Assembly (NCBI GenBank): GCA_012839805.1
Contig: DUMU01000007.1
Span: 142,374 to 206,373 of the forward strand
Direction of reading: 5' to 3'
DNA length: 64,000 nucleotides
Origin: Bacillota bacterium
Lineage (GTDB): Bacteria > Bacillota > Limnochordia > Limnochordales > DUMU01
Under the pieces are notes generated by a model, which did not search any database, was not told where the DNA came from, and was given only the letters and a program-made list of their open reading frames with translations. Shown piece after piece: positions 52,945-61,361 of this stretch. How positions within the stretch are numbered: the first letter of the stretch is position 1; each line of letters starts with the position of its first letter. The position numbers and the translations under genes are program-made.

Positions 52945-53055
52945 ATGGACGCTAGTGGAGACGTTCGCGCGTGGTTGGGTCGAGTGCTTGCCCTTGCCGT
53001 GCTGGGAGTGATCATGTACTTCCTCCGTTTCCTCGGTGTCCTCACCGGGATGTGA
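52945..53055 (+). CDS. 36-residue single-pass membrane peptide upstream of phoP
   Basis: The frame encodes 36 residues: a polar N-terminus (MDASGDVRAWLGR) and one hydrophobic helix, LALAVLGVIMYFLRFLGVL. GAGGAGGGGG lies about 10 bases before the ATG. The TGA overlaps the GTG start of the response regulator (GTGA), the arrangement of translationally coupled genes. No family recognised. It might be a regulatory micropeptide acting with a membrane sensor, or a leader that sets regulator translation. Confidence 0.6.
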   Translation: MDASGDVRAWLGRVLALAVLGVIMYFLRFLGVLTGM

Positions 53056-53759
53056 AAAACCAGATGAGCCAGATGAAAGTCCTGGTCGTTGACGACGAGC
53101 CAAGTATCGTGGAGCTGGTACGCTTCACCCTGGAGCGAGAAGGATTTACCACCGGCGCGGCGGCCGATGGTGAAGAGGCCCTGCGCAAAGTGGAGGCCGA
53201 CCATCCCGACCTCGTACTCCTCGACCTGATGTTACCGCGCATGAGTGGCCTTGACGTTTGCCGGATCCTCCGTCAACGTTACCCCGCTCTTCCCATCATC
53301 ATCCTGACCGCTCGCGGCGAGGAGACCGATAAAGTCCTGGGGCTCGAACTCGGCGCCGACGATTATGTCACCAAGCCCTTCAGCCCGCGGGAGCTCGTAG
53401 CGCGTGTCCGGGCCGTTCTCCGGCGTACCGTGCCGGTGGGGGAGGAATCCGGGGTTTTGCGCATCGGTCCGGTCACCTTGGATCCCCAGCGATACGAGGT
53501 GACCGTGAACGGTCGCAAGATCGAACTCGCGCCGAAGGAATTCGACCTCTTGCGCATGTTGATGGCGAACAAAGGGGTCGTCCTCTCCCGAGACGTATTA
53601 CTCCAAAAGGTGTGGGGTTACGATTTTGCCGGCGACACGCGTACCATCGACGTCCACGTGGTGCGGCTGCGCCAGAAGATAGAAGAGGATCCTTCCCAAC
53701 CCCGCCTGATCGAAACCGTACGCGGGGTTGGGTACCGTTTCCGGGATATCAAAGAGTAG
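53052..53759 (+). CDS. phoP: OmpR/PhoB-family response regulator, probably PhoP
   Basis: About 235 residues. The receiver domain has VVDDEPS (acidic pair), LVLLDLMLPRM with the phosphoacceptor Asp, ILTARG (Thr switch) and DDYVTKPFSP (conserved Lys). The winged-helix DNA-binding domain has KEFDLLRMLMANKG and TIDVHVVRLRQKIE...RGVGYRF. Starts possible: GTG 53052 (overlapping the small peptide stop), ATG 53064 or ATG 53073. Pst context supports PhoP/PhoB. No histidine kinase is adjacent; pstB1 follows after 85 bases. Confidence 0.9.
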   Translation: MKNQMSQMKVLVVDDEPSIVELVRFTLEREGFTTGAAADGEEALRKVEADHPDLVLLDLMLPRMSGLDVCRILRQRYPALPIIILTARGEETDKVLGLELGADDYVTKPFSPRELVARVRAVLRRTVPVGEESGVLRIGPVTLDPQRYEVTVNGRKIELAPKEFDLLRMLMANKGVVLSRDVLLQKVWGYDFAGDTRTIDVHVVRLRQKIEEDPSQPRLIETVRGVGYRFRDIKE

Positions 53760-53844
53760 GCCAAAAAACGGGACACCGGTGGGGCAGGCGACGGTGGTGG
53801 CTACCGGGTGATTCGGGGGACGGCCTATTCGGGGAGGGTAGCTT

Positions 53845-54660
53845 TTGGTCGTTGAGCATGTTGAATATCGCGAAGTGATCCATCCGCCGGTAGTCGAGTC
53901 GATGACCGGTCAAATGCGCACCGAAAACCTGTCGGTCTTCTACGACAAGACCCGCCAGGCTCTCTTCGACGTCACCCTGGAGATGCCGGCCCGGTCCATC
54001 ACGGCTCTGATTGGCCCTTCGGGTTGCGGGAAATCCACCTTCATCCGGGCTCTCAACCGGATGAACGAAGTAATACCCGGTACGGTCACCACAGGCCGCG
54101 TATACCTTGACGACATCCAGATCTATGACAAACGTGTCGATGTCGTTCTCCTGCGCCGCCTGGTGGGCATGGTGTTCCAGCGCCCCAACCCCTTTCCCCG
54201 TTCCATCTGGGAAAACATCGCCTACGGTCCGAGGCTCGCGGGCATCCGCAAGCGTTCCGAACTCGACCGGATCGTCGAGGAAAGCCTCCGGAAGGCCGCT
54301 CTCTGGGATGAGGTGAAAGACCGTCTCCACGAGTCCGCCCTGGGCCTGTCCGGCGGGCAGCAGCAGCGCCTCTGCATCGCCCGGGCCCTGGCCGTGAACC
54401 CCCGAGTTCTCCTGCTGGATGAACCGGCCGCGGCCCTCGACCCCATCGCTACCGGCCGCATCGAAGAACTCCTCCTTCAGCTGAAAGAGGAGCTCACCAT
54501 CGTGATCGTCACCCACAATCTGCAGCAGGCAGGACGGATCGCCGACCGGACGGCTTTCTTCTTACTGGGGCGGCTCATCGAGGTCGGTCCGACGGCCCGC
54601 ATATTCGAAAACCCTGGTGATGAGCGCACCGAGGCATATGTGACGGGGAGATTCGGCTGA
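53845..54660 (+). CDS. pstB: Phosphate ABC transporter ATP-binding protein, copy 1
   Basis: The 271-residue ATPase has GPSGCGKST (Walker A, about 59), the PstB-specific [35 protein letters not shown] signature, [12 protein letters not shown] (Walker B) and the family's [13 protein letters not shown]-terminus. A slightly different start is likely TTG at 53845 with GGGGAGGG upstream. It lies before pstS, separate from the pstCA genes, and about 60% of readable positions match copy 2. It may be co-transcribed with phoP. Confidence 0.93.
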   Translation: MVVEHVEYREVIHPPVVESMTGQMRTENLSVFYDKTRQALFDVTLEMPARSITALIGPSGCGKSTFIRALNRMNEVIPGTVTTGRVYLDDIQIYDKRVDVVLLRRLVGMVFQRPNPFPRSIWENIAYGPRLAGIRKRSELDRIVEESLRKAALWDEVKDRLHESALGLSGGQQQRLCIARALAVNPRVLLLDEPAAALDPIATGRIEELLLQLKEELTIVIVTHNLQQAGRIADRTAFFLLGRLIEVGPTARIFENPGDERTEAYVTGRFG

Positions 54661-54700
54661 TGACGGGCCTTTGGAGAGAAAGCGAAACCCTATCCAGCTT

Positions 54701-54738
54701 TTACTCAGTCGTTACTTTTCTGCTACTTGGCTTTAACC
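54701..54738 (+). promoter_or_regulatory. Putative PhoP boxes upstream of pstS
   Basis: TTACT at 54701 and 54712, CTACT at 54723 and TAACC at 54734 recur with exact 11-bp spacing. Such 11-bp direct repeats, close to TT(A/C/T)ACA, are the usual form of PhoP/PhoB sites. They lie about 90-125 bp before the pstS ATG. Confidence 0.55.
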
Positions 54739-54827
54739 GGCCGGGGTGAGACTGAGAACGAATCGGGTAGGTTTCGCTAGTTCGGGGTGGTTCTGCCCCC
54801 CGGAAAACACAATCAGGAGGTATTGGT

Positions 54828-55907
54828 ATGACTCATTCTTCTAAACAAAGCCGCTTCCAACGCTGGCTCGCCCTGGGGATCGCCATCGCTTCCTTGGCTA
54901 CTGTCACCGTGGTGGCCAACCGGGCGGTAGTGACCAGGGCGGCCGAGCAAATCTCCCTGACGGGCGCCGGTGCCACCTTTCCCCAACCCCTTTACGAGAA
55001 ATGGTTTGCCGAGTACCACCGGCTGTACCCGAATGTGAAGATCAATTATCAAGGCATTGGTAGTGGCGGTGGCATCCGATCCATCACCGAAAAGATCGTC
55101 GACTTCGGCGCGAGCGATGCCCCGCTCACCGATGAACAACTGGCGGCTGCTCCCGGCAAGCTATTGCACATTCCCACCGTGGCCGGCGCGGTCGTGGTGA
55201 TCTACAACCTCCCCGGCCTGGAGAACGCCCGGCTTCGCCTGGCGCCGGACGTGCTCGCCGATATCTTCTTGGGTAAGATCAACATGTGGAACCACCCCCG
55301 TATCGCGGCCCTCAACCCCGGCATCAAACTGCCCGCCCTGCCTATTTCGGTGGTACACCGTTCCGACGGCAGCGGTACAACCAATATCTTTACGAGCTAC
55401 CTGAAGACAGTGAGCCCCGAATGGGCAGCCAGGGTGGGCGCCGGGACTTCGGTGAAGTGGCCGGTGGAGGCCGCGGCCGGCAAGGGCAATCCGGGGGTGG
55501 CCGGACAGGTAAAGCAGATCCCGGGGGCCATCGGCTATGTTGAACTCGCCTATGCCCATCAGAACAAGCTGCCCTTCGCCCTGCTGCGAAACCGGGCCGG
55601 CAAGTTCGTCGACGCGACTCTGGAGACGACCAAGGCAGCCATGGCCGGAGCGGCCGCCGAGATGCCCGATGACTTCCGGGTGATGATTGTCAACGCCCCC
55701 GGCGAGGACGCTTATCCAATTGCCGGTTTCACCTGGCTCCTGGTCTACCAGAAGCAGTCTGATCCAGTCAAAGGCAAAGCTCTTGTACAGATGATCGAAT
55801 GGGCGCTGAAGAACGGTGACAAGATGGCGGAGGAACTCGACTACGTTCCGCTCCCGGACAACGTCCAGGAGAAGGTCCTGGCGACCCTGCGGAGTATCCA
55901 GTACTAG
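54828..55907 (+). CDS. pstS: Phosphate-binding protein PstS
   Basis: The 359-residue protein binds phosphate outside the membrane: ISLTGAGATFPQPLYEKW, INYQGIGSGGGIRSI, DFGASDAPLT and VVHRSDGSGTTNIFTSYL give the phosphate site. The N-terminal hydrophobic segment (about 13-34) lacks a Cys, so this is not a lipoprotein as in most Gram-positives; it may be released or held by an uncleaved helix. AGGAGG precedes the ATG. An 8-10 bp hairpin before pstC probably adjusts the expression ratio. Confidence 0.95.
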   Translation: MTHSSKQSRFQRWLALGIAIASLATVTVVANRAVVTRAAEQISLTGAGATFPQPLYEKWFAEYHRLYPNVKINYQGIGSGGGIRSITEKIVDFGASDAPLTDEQLAAAPGKLLHIPTVAGAVVVIYNLPGLENARLRLAPDVLADIFLGKINMWNHPRIAALNPGIKLPALPISVVHRSDGSGTTNIFTSYLKTVSPEWAARVGAGTSVKWPVEAAAGKGNPGVAGQVKQIPGAIGYVELAYAHQNKLPFALLRNRAGKFVDATLETTKAAMAGAAAEMPDDFRVMIVNAPGEDAYPIAGFTWLLVYQKQSDPVKGKALVQMIEWALKNGDKMAEELDYVPLPDNVQEKVLATLRSIQY

Positions 55908-55962
55908 AGAAACAACCACCGCGCACACCGCGCAGTAACCACCCATCATGGGCCAAGGCGAA

Positions 55963-55991
55963 CAGAGACGGTTCCCCCCCGACCGTCTCTG
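55963..55991 (+). terminator. Hairpin between pstS and pstC
   Basis: CAGAGACGGT (55963-55972) pairs perfectly with ACCGTCTCTG (55982-55991) around a C-rich loop. No clear T-run follows, only GTTTC, so it is probably a partial terminator or an mRNA stabiliser that keeps pstS more abundant than pstCAB. Confidence 0.55.
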
Positions 55992-56017
55992 TCGCCCTGT
56001 TTCTGGGAGGCCGGTAA

Positions 56018-57031
56018 ATGGCAATAGAAAGGGCGGATCCGGATCCAGTGAGAAGCGAACAACCTGCGGTAGTTCAGAGCCTCCCCGGACCATACGTCCG
56101 CTCCCGCCGGCGTTCGCGTTCCCTGGGAGACCGTATCTTCGAAGGCGTAACCACTGGTTTCGGAATGATCATTTTGCTCATCGTGGTGGCCATGGTAGTA
56201 GCCCTGGGTTGGGAGGCCTGGCCGGCCATTCGCCGCTTCGGACTGGGGTTCCTGACCGGGCGGGAGTGGAACTACGTTGATCAGTTCGGCGCCCTGCCTT
56301 ACGTATGGGGTACGGTCTACTCCTCCTTCCTCGCCCTCGCGATGGCGTTGCCCATCAGCCTGGGGGTGGCGATCTTTCTGGCGGAGATGGCACCGCTCCC
56401 CGTGCGAACCGTCCTTTCTTTCCTAGTTGAGCTCCTTGCCGCCATTCCCAGCGTGGTCTACGGGCTGTGGGGCATGTTCGTCCTGGTGCCGCTGGTTCGC
56501 CAGCTGGAGCTCTGGCTCTTTTTGCATGCACACTTCATCCCGCTTTTTTCCGGCCCGCCCATTGGGTTTGGTATGCTGTCGGCCGCGACAGTCCTGGCCA
56601 TCATGATCATTCCCACCATTGCCTCGGTTTCCCGAGATGTCTTGCTGGCGGTTCCGGCCTCCCAGCGGGAGGCAGCCCTGGCGCTAGGAGCAACCCGCTG
56701 GGAAGCAATTAAGGTAGCTTTGAGCAACGCTGTGCCCGGCATCATCGGTGCCACCCTCCTGGGGCTCGGGCGGGCGCTGGGTGAGACCATGGCGGTCACC
56801 ATGGTGATCGGTAACATCGGCTCGATATCTATCTCCCTCTTCCAGCCGGCCTACTCCATGGCCGCTCTGATCGCCAACGAGTTCAGCGAAGCCACCACTA
56901 ACCTGCACGTCGCGGCTTTGATCGAGGTCGGGCTCCTGCTCCTCATGGTTACGCTGGTGCTCAACCTGTTCTCCCGGCTCCTGGTGCGCCGGGTGGCAAT
57001 AACTGGCGCGGGGAGCCACGTGAAGGGGTGA
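56018..57031 (+). CDS. pstC: Phosphate ABC transporter permease PstC
   Basis: The 337-residue permease has a polar Arg-rich N-terminus (about 1-40), then six membrane segments, with the EAA-like loop ASQREAALALGATRWEAIKVAL that contacts PstB and the ALGETMAVTMVIGN motif. WNYVDQFGALPYVWGT is typical PstC. GGGAGG precedes the ATG. The stop overlaps pstA as GTGA. Confidence 0.95.
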   Translation: MAIERADPDPVRSEQPAVVQSLPGPYVRSRRRSRSLGDRIFEGVTTGFGMIILLIVVAMVVALGWEAWPAIRRFGLGFLTGREWNYVDQFGALPYVWGTVYSSFLALAMALPISLGVAIFLAEMAPLPVRTVLSFLVELLAAIPSVVYGLWGMFVLVPLVRQLELWLFLHAHFIPLFSGPPIGFGMLSAATVLAIMIIPTIASVSRDVLLAVPASQREAALALGATRWEAIKVALSNAVPGIIGATLLGLGRALGETMAVTMVIGNIGSISISLFQPAYSMAALIANEFSEATTNLHVAALIEVGLLLLMVTLVLNLFSRLLVRRVAITGAGSHVKG

Positions 57032-57930
57032 AAGATGTGTCGGTTTTCACACCGGCCGGAAGGTTGCTCTCGAGCGGTCTTGTGAGCGCCGTCTATCGCC
57101 GGCGCCGCCTCATGGACCTCTTGATGACGGGGCTTGCCGGTTTGGCGGTGCTGGTAGCGGTCGTACCCCTTTTCAGCATCCTGATATCGGTGGCCATCCG
57201 GGGCCTTTCCGCCCTTAACCTGGACTTTTTCACCAAAATGCCGGTCCCGATCGGTGAGACCGGGGGCGGAGTACTGAATGCCATCGTGGGTAGCGGCATT
57301 CTCGTCGGCCTGGGTACCCTGATCGGACTACCGATTGGTCTTCTGTCCGCGATCTACCTGGCGGAATACGGCCGGGGACGGCTGGCAGACACCATTCGCC
57401 TCTTCACCGAGGTCATGAGCGGCGTGCCTTCCATTGTCGTAGGAATCTTCGCCTATGCCATCGTCGTGCGGCCGCTCCACCACTTCTCGGCTCTGGCAGG
57501 GGGGGTGGCGCTGGGAATCCTCATGATACCCGTGGTAACCCGGACTGCCGAAGAGATGATTCGCATGGTGCCACAATCCTTGCGAGAGGCCGGCCTAGCC
57601 TTAGGGCTGCCGCGCTGGCGGGTAACCGTGAGTATCGTGCTACCATCGGCGGCCAGCGGGATCGTGACCGGGGCGATGCTGGCCGTGGCCCGGATAGCGG
57701 GGGAGACCGCCCCTTTGCTCTTTACCGCGTTGAATAACGCTTTCTTCTCGACCTCACTTTTGCGGCCCATTGCTTCATTACCCGTACAGATCTACACCTA
57801 CGCGACCTCGCCCTATGAGGAACTGCACCGGATTGCCTGGGGAGCGGTGTTCGTACTGGTGATGATGGTGTTAATCACTAACCTGCTGACCCGGCTGGCG
57901 GTTCGTTCGGGTTACGAAATGAAGCGCTAG
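57028..57930 (+). CDS. pstA: Phosphate ABC transporter permease PstA
   Basis: The 300-residue permease has six membrane segments, the [37 protein letters not shown] start of the transporter domain shared by Pst[22 protein letters not shown] (EAA loop) and [14 protein letters not shown]. The GTG start overlaps the pstC stop. pstB2 starts seven bases after. Confidence 0.95.
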   Translation: MKDVSVFTPAGRLLSSGLVSAVYRRRRLMDLLMTGLAGLAVLVAVVPLFSILISVAIRGLSALNLDFFTKMPVPIGETGGGVLNAIVGSGILVGLGTLIGLPIGLLSAIYLAEYGRGRLADTIRLFTEVMSGVPSIVVGIFAYAIVVRPLHHFSALAGGVALGILMIPVVTRTAEEMIRMVPQSLREAGLALGLPRWRVTVSIVLPSAASGIVTGAMLAVARIAGETAPLLFTALNNAFFSTSLLRPIASLPVQIYTYATSPYEELHRIAWGAVFVLVMMVLITNLLTRLAVRSGYEMKR

Positions 57931-57937
57931 GTGGGAG

Positions 57938-58858
57938 ATGGAGGCTGGCATCATGAGTGTTTCGGGTAGCGAATCGGCCCTGTGGCGGGGGAGGTCCGTG
58001 CCTTCTTTCAGGGAGACGGCTGCCTCCAATACCCGGGGGGTAGTGCCCACCAGGGACGAGATCGCGGTCGAGCTGGCGGTAGCCCGGGCGAGGACCGCCG
58101 TAGTACCGGCCCTCACCACTTACGACCTGCGGGCTTATTACGGATCCACCGAAATCCTGCATGGCGTCAACCTGGCTTTCCCCTACCGGCAGGTCACCGC
58201 CATCATCGGTCCTTCTGGTTGCGGTAAGTCCACCTTGCTGCGTTGCCTCAATCGCATGCACGAACTGACTCCTGGCGCCAGCGTGAAGGGGCGGGTACTC
58301 CTGGGAAACCAGGACATCTATGCCCCCGACGTGGATCCCGTGGCACTTCGACGGAAGATCGGCATGGTGTTCCAGCGCCCCAACCCCTTCCCGACCATGA
58401 GCATCTTCGACAATGTGGCGGCGGCTTTGCGCTGGCACCGCGTCGTGCGCCGGCACGAGCTGGCGGACCGGGTGGAACAGGCCCTGCGCATGGCCGCGCT
58501 CTGGGACGAAGTGAAAGATCGCCTTCACGAAAACGCCCTTGGCCTTTCCGGCGGTCAACAGCAGCGCCTCTGCATTGCGCGGGCTCTCGCCATTGAGCCG
58601 GAGATACTCCTGATGGATGAACCCGCCTCCGCGCTGGATCCGATTTCGACCGGGCATATCGAGGAGCTCATAGTTCAACTGCGCAGCCGGTACACGGTTT
58701 TGATTGTCACCCACAACATGCAACAGGCGGCCCGTATCTCGGATTACACGGCTTTCATGCTGATGGGTGAGCTGATCGAGTTTTCTCCTACGGCAACTCT
58801 GTTTACCAACCCGTCCGATTCACGTACGGAGGCCTACGTTACCGGGCGTTTCGGCTGA
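57938..58858 (+). CDS. pstB: Phosphate ABC transporter ATP-binding protein, copy 2
   Basis: The 306-residue ATPase has GPSGCGKST (about 94), [49 protein letters not shown] and the same [12 protein letters not shown]-like ending ([12 protein letters not shown]). About 55 N-terminal residues, Ser/Arg/Ala-rich, are extra compared with copy 1 and normal PstB. An in-frame ATG at residue 6 is an alternative start. Last gene of the pst operon. Confidence 0.93.
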   Translation: MEAGIMSVSGSESALWRGRSVPSFRETAASNTRGVVPTRDEIAVELAVARARTAVVPALTTYDLRAYYGSTEILHGVNLAFPYRQVTAIIGPSGCGKSTLLRCLNRMHELTPGASVKGRVLLGNQDIYAPDVDPVALRRKIGMVFQRPNPFPTMSIFDNVAAALRWHRVVRRHELADRVEQALRMAALWDEVKDRLHENALGLSGGQQQRLCIARALAIEPEILLMDEPASALDPISTGHIEELIVQLRSRYTVLIVTHNMQQAARISDYTAFMLMGELIEFSPTATLFTNPSDSRTEAYVTGRFG

Positions 58859-58907
58859 TCATTGATGCCGGGGGCAGCGAGTGGCTATTCGGACCGGTTG
58901 AGCCGGT

Positions 58908-58936
58908 TTGACCGCCCTTTCGCGGGTATCTAAAGT
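58908..58936 (+). promoter_or_regulatory. Promoter for rsmA
   Basis: TTGACC (58908-58913), 17 bp, TAAAGT (58931-58936). Transcription would start near 58943, which supports the GTG at 58990 over the one at 58954, which would leave only a ten-base leader without a ribosome-binding site. Confidence 0.5.
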
Positions 58937-58989
58937 GTGTTAAACTGAAATTCGTGCCACGCGAGAAAATGCCGGAGCGGCAGGCCAAC

Positions 58990-59922
58990 GTGCATACCCC
59001 TCCCGGTTTGCGCCGGGTTTTACGGGAGTTTGGGGTGTCACCCCGCCGATCCCGGGGCCAGAACTTTCTGGTCGATGTTGGGATTCTGGCGCGAATCCTG
59101 GCCGCCGCGGCCATTGCTCCCGGCGACCCGGTGGTCGAAGTCGGCGCGGGTGCAGGGATATTGACCGAGCGCCTGTTGCAGTGCGGCGCGCGGGTCTGGG
59201 CCGTCGAAGTGGACCGGCGCCTTTGCCAGCTCTTGGAGGAGCGGCGACGAGAATGGCCGCAGGCACAAAACCTGCACCTGCTTTGTGCTGATGCACGTAA
59301 GATCGATTGGATGGCTCTGGCGGAGGCAATCCGGGTTGAGCTGGGCAAGAGCGCCCGGGAGCGCTGGCTCAAAGTGGTGGCGAACATTCCGTACTCCATC
59401 ACGACCCCGCTCCTCCTGACCTTTCTCGAGCTCGACCGGCTGCTCGAGCGGGTGGTGCTGCTGGTGCAGCGGGAAGTGGCCGAGCGACTGAGAGCCGGCG
59501 CCGGGAGCCGGGAGTACGGGGCGATCACGGTGGCGGTGCGCAGCCGGTTCGCGGTGCAGATCGTGGGATATGTTCCCGCCACTGCCTTCTGGCCGGTGCC
59601 CGCGGTAGAGTCGGCTATCATCCGGCTGGTGCCGCTTCCGGAACCGCTGGTACCCGAGGCCCTAACCCCCGTCTTTACCCGGGTAGTGCGGGCTGCTTTT
59701 GGCCAGCGACGCAAGACTTTGGCCAATGCTCTGAAGGCTGCGGCCGGGTGGGATGAGCGGGCGGAGGGCGTAAAAAAGGCGCTAGAGGCGGCCGGTATCG
59801 ACGGCCGCCGCAGGGGTGAGACCCTGACGGTAGAAGAGTTCGTGGCCCTGGCCCGGGAATTGCGGGACCGGCTGGGAGGCTCAGGAGTGGAAGTTGATAA
59901 AGACCTACGGAAGGATTTGTGA
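58990..59922 (+). CDS. rsmA: 16S rRNA dimethyladenosine transferase
   Basis: RsmA (KsgA) dimethylates two adjacent adenines in the 3' hairpin of 16S rRNA. The protein shows SRGQNFLVD, VVEVGAGAGILTERLL (SAM motif I), VANIPYSITTPLLL (the N-I-P-Y catalytic motif IV), and AAFGQRRKTLANAL. GTG 58990 with GGAG upstream fits the usual start a dozen residues before REFG; GTG 58954 would add 12 residues. The stop is overlapped by, or abuts, ykuK. Confidence 0.94.
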   Translation: MHTPPGLRRVLREFGVSPRRSRGQNFLVDVGILARILAAAAIAPGDPVVEVGAGAGILTERLLQCGARVWAVEVDRRLCQLLEERRREWPQAQNLHLLCADARKIDWMALAEAIRVELGKSARERWLKVVANIPYSITTPLLLTFLELDRLLERVVLLVQREVAERLRAGAGSREYGAITVAVRSRFAVQIVGYVPATAFWPVPAVESAIIRLVPLPEPLVPEALTPVFTRVVRAAFGQRRKTLANALKAAAGWDERAEGVKKALEAAGIDGRRRGETLTVEEFVALARELRDRLGGSGVEVDKDLRKDL

Positions 59923-59933
59923 AGGGATGTAAC

Positions 59934-60404
59934 GTGGAATTCATTAGTCCAACGCGCGGCCGGCTTACCTTCGACGAGATGTTCGCCGACATCATCGCGT
60001 TCGTCGAAGAGGTCCCCGACGCCAAATACCGGTTGATCATTGGCACCGACTCGCAATTGGGGGAGGAAACCTGCTTCGTCACCGCGGTGATTATCTATCG
60101 GGTGGGCAAGGGCGCGCGCTATTACTACCAAAGAGAGCATGAGTTCTTCCCCCGGAACCTGCGGCAGCGTATCTACTACGAGACGGCGCGAAGCCTCGCG
60201 GTGGCAGGGCGCCTGGCCGAGAAGCTTGCGGAGAACGGGCATGCCGATCTCGACGTCCAGATCCACCTGGACGTGGGGGAGGGCGGAAGCACCCGCGAGC
60301 TCATTCGCGAAGTGGTGGGAATGGTGGTAGGAAGCGGTTTCGATGCTAAGATCAAACCCGACTCCTACGGCGCCACCAAGGTGGCTGACAAGTACACGAA
60401 GTGA
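59934..60404 (+). CDS. YkuK-like DUF458 RNase H-fold protein
   Basis: About 156 residues matching DUF458 (YkuK): FISPTRGRLTFDEMFADI, LIIGTDSQ (the acidic position of an RNase H-like fold), FVTAVIIY, DVQIHLDVGEGGSTRELI with a second acidic group, and IKPDSYGATKVADKYT. A nuclease activity is a family prediction only; YkuK is linked to sporulation in some reports but not by sequence here. GTG 59934 with AAGGGA six bases upstream is preferred; GTG 59919 overlaps rsmA. Confidence 0.88.
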   Translation: MEFISPTRGRLTFDEMFADIIAFVEEVPDAKYRLIIGTDSQLGEETCFVTAVIIYRVGKGARYYYQREHEFFPRNLRQRIYYETARSLAVAGRLAEKLAENGHADLDVQIHLDVGEGGSTRELIREVVGMVVGSGFDAKIKPDSYGATKVADKYTK

Positions 60405-60453
60405 GCTGGCAAAGGCCGACGGGCTGCCTCAGTCCTGTTCACCTGTTTGGTGC

Positions 60454-60482
60454 TTGACGGGTGGGTGGGGCTGCAGTAAAAT
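60454..60482 (+). promoter_or_regulatory. veg promoter 1
   Basis: TTGACG (60454-60459), 17 bp, TAAAAT (60477-60482). It is followed 37 bp downstream by a second complete promoter in the same direction. Confidence 0.7.
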
Positions 60483-60490
60483 ACACGTTC

Positions 60491-60519
60491 TTGACACCTG
60501 CCTGGCTGGATGGTAAACT
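60491..60519 (+). promoter_or_regulatory. veg promoter 2
   Basis: TTGACA (60491-60496), 17 bp, TAAACT (60514-60519), near consensus. Transcription would start near 60526, 29 bases before the veg start. The Bacillus veg gene also has unusually strong promoters. Confidence 0.8.
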
Positions 60520-60554
60520 GAGAGTGATCTTTAGCAAAGGCAGGTGAGAGCCGG

Positions 60555-60842
60555 TTGTCCCTGCCAAATGTCGCTCTGGAGCAGATCCGCTACGACCTGC
60601 AGCGCCATCTGGGTGAGCGGATCCGGCTCCGGGCCAATCGGGGGCGCAAGAAGGTCCTGGAGGCAGAAGGGGTTCTCGAGCAGACCTACCCCAAGCTCTT
60701 CGTCGTCCGCCTGGACCGCAATAGTGCCGTCAAGAGGATTTCCTACACTTACGTGGACGTTCTGACGGCCGCGGTGGAAGTCACGATCGGCGAAAACCGT
60801 ATCGGTACCGCGACCCGCAGGGAAGCACCGGCCACGGAATAA
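60555..60842 (+). CDS. veg: Veg protein (DUF1021)
   Basis: The 95-residue protein matches Veg: IRYDLQRHLGERIRLRANRGRKK, GVLEQTYPKLFVVRLD and ISYTYVDVLTAAVEV, a small SH3-like beta-barrel. In Bacillus subtilis Veg promotes biofilm formation by opposing SinR; that partner was not seen here. The start is TTG with AGGTGAG upstream. Flanked by tandem promoters and a perfect terminator, it is a single-gene, highly expressed unit. Confidence 0.95.
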   Translation: MSLPNVALEQIRYDLQRHLGERIRLRANRGRKKVLEAEGVLEQTYPKLFVVRLDRNSAVKRISYTYVDVLTAAVEVTIGENRIGTATRREAPATE

Positions 60843-60845
60843 TCA

Positions 60846-60870
60846 CCCCGGTCGTCAGACCGGGGTTTTT
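60846..60870 (+). terminator. Intrinsic terminator of veg
   Basis: CCCCGGTC (60846-60853), a 4-base loop, GACCGGGG (60858-60865) and TTTTT form a textbook rho-independent terminator four bases after the stop codon. Confidence 0.93.
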
Positions 60871-60965
60871 GGCATACGAACGGGTGCTTGATCGCCCTCC
60901 TTTCCCAGCACCCTTTCGCCCCGTCCTCATATCCTGAGGGAAGACTCCAAAGAGGGGCGAGGGAC

Positions 60966-61361
60966 TTGCCTACCTGGGTTCGTCAAGTCATCAGCTTCCT
61001 CACCGATGACCAAGTGATCGAACCTTTGATCCTGCTCGCGGCCGTCCTGGCCGGGCGGGAGTACCACCGCAGCCGACGCGTGCAGGTGCTGGCTGACCTT
61101 ACCATCGATCTCGTGGATTTCATCGAAGAGCATTATCGCGAATGGGGCATCCGTGGACCCCAGAAGATGGAGCGCTTTGTGAAGCTCTTTATCAGTGAGT
61201 TCCGCAAACGGACCGGCCATCCCCCGAGCCGTGCCGAGATCGAGAGCGCCCGCTTGCGGGCGGAGGCTTATGTGCAGCGGATAAGGCGGGAAGCCATAGT
61301 AGCGCAGGCACTGCGCCGCGAGCCCCGTTCCGCCAGGCCCCGGCCGGGTCTTGTTGCCTGA
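60966..61361 (+). CDS. Small membrane-associated protein, holin-LLH-like
   Basis: About 131 residues. One hydrophobic segment (VIEPLILLAAVLAG) precedes a long basic amphipathic helix with GPQKMERFVKLFISEF and HPPSRAEIESARLRAEAYVQRI. This layout, one membrane helix then a lysine/arginine-rich helix with a final I-E-x-A-x-x pattern, resembles phage holin LLH-type proteins, but no firm match can be claimed. The TTG at 60966 has GAGGGGCGAGGG upstream. The stop overlaps the next frame by 11 bases. Confidence 0.6.
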   Translation: MPTWVRQVISFLTDDQVIEPLILLAAVLAGREYHRSRRVQVLADLTIDLVDFIEEHYREWGIRGPQKMERFVKLFISEFRKRTGHPPSRAEIESARLRAEAYVQRIRREAIVAQALRREPRSARPRPGLVA

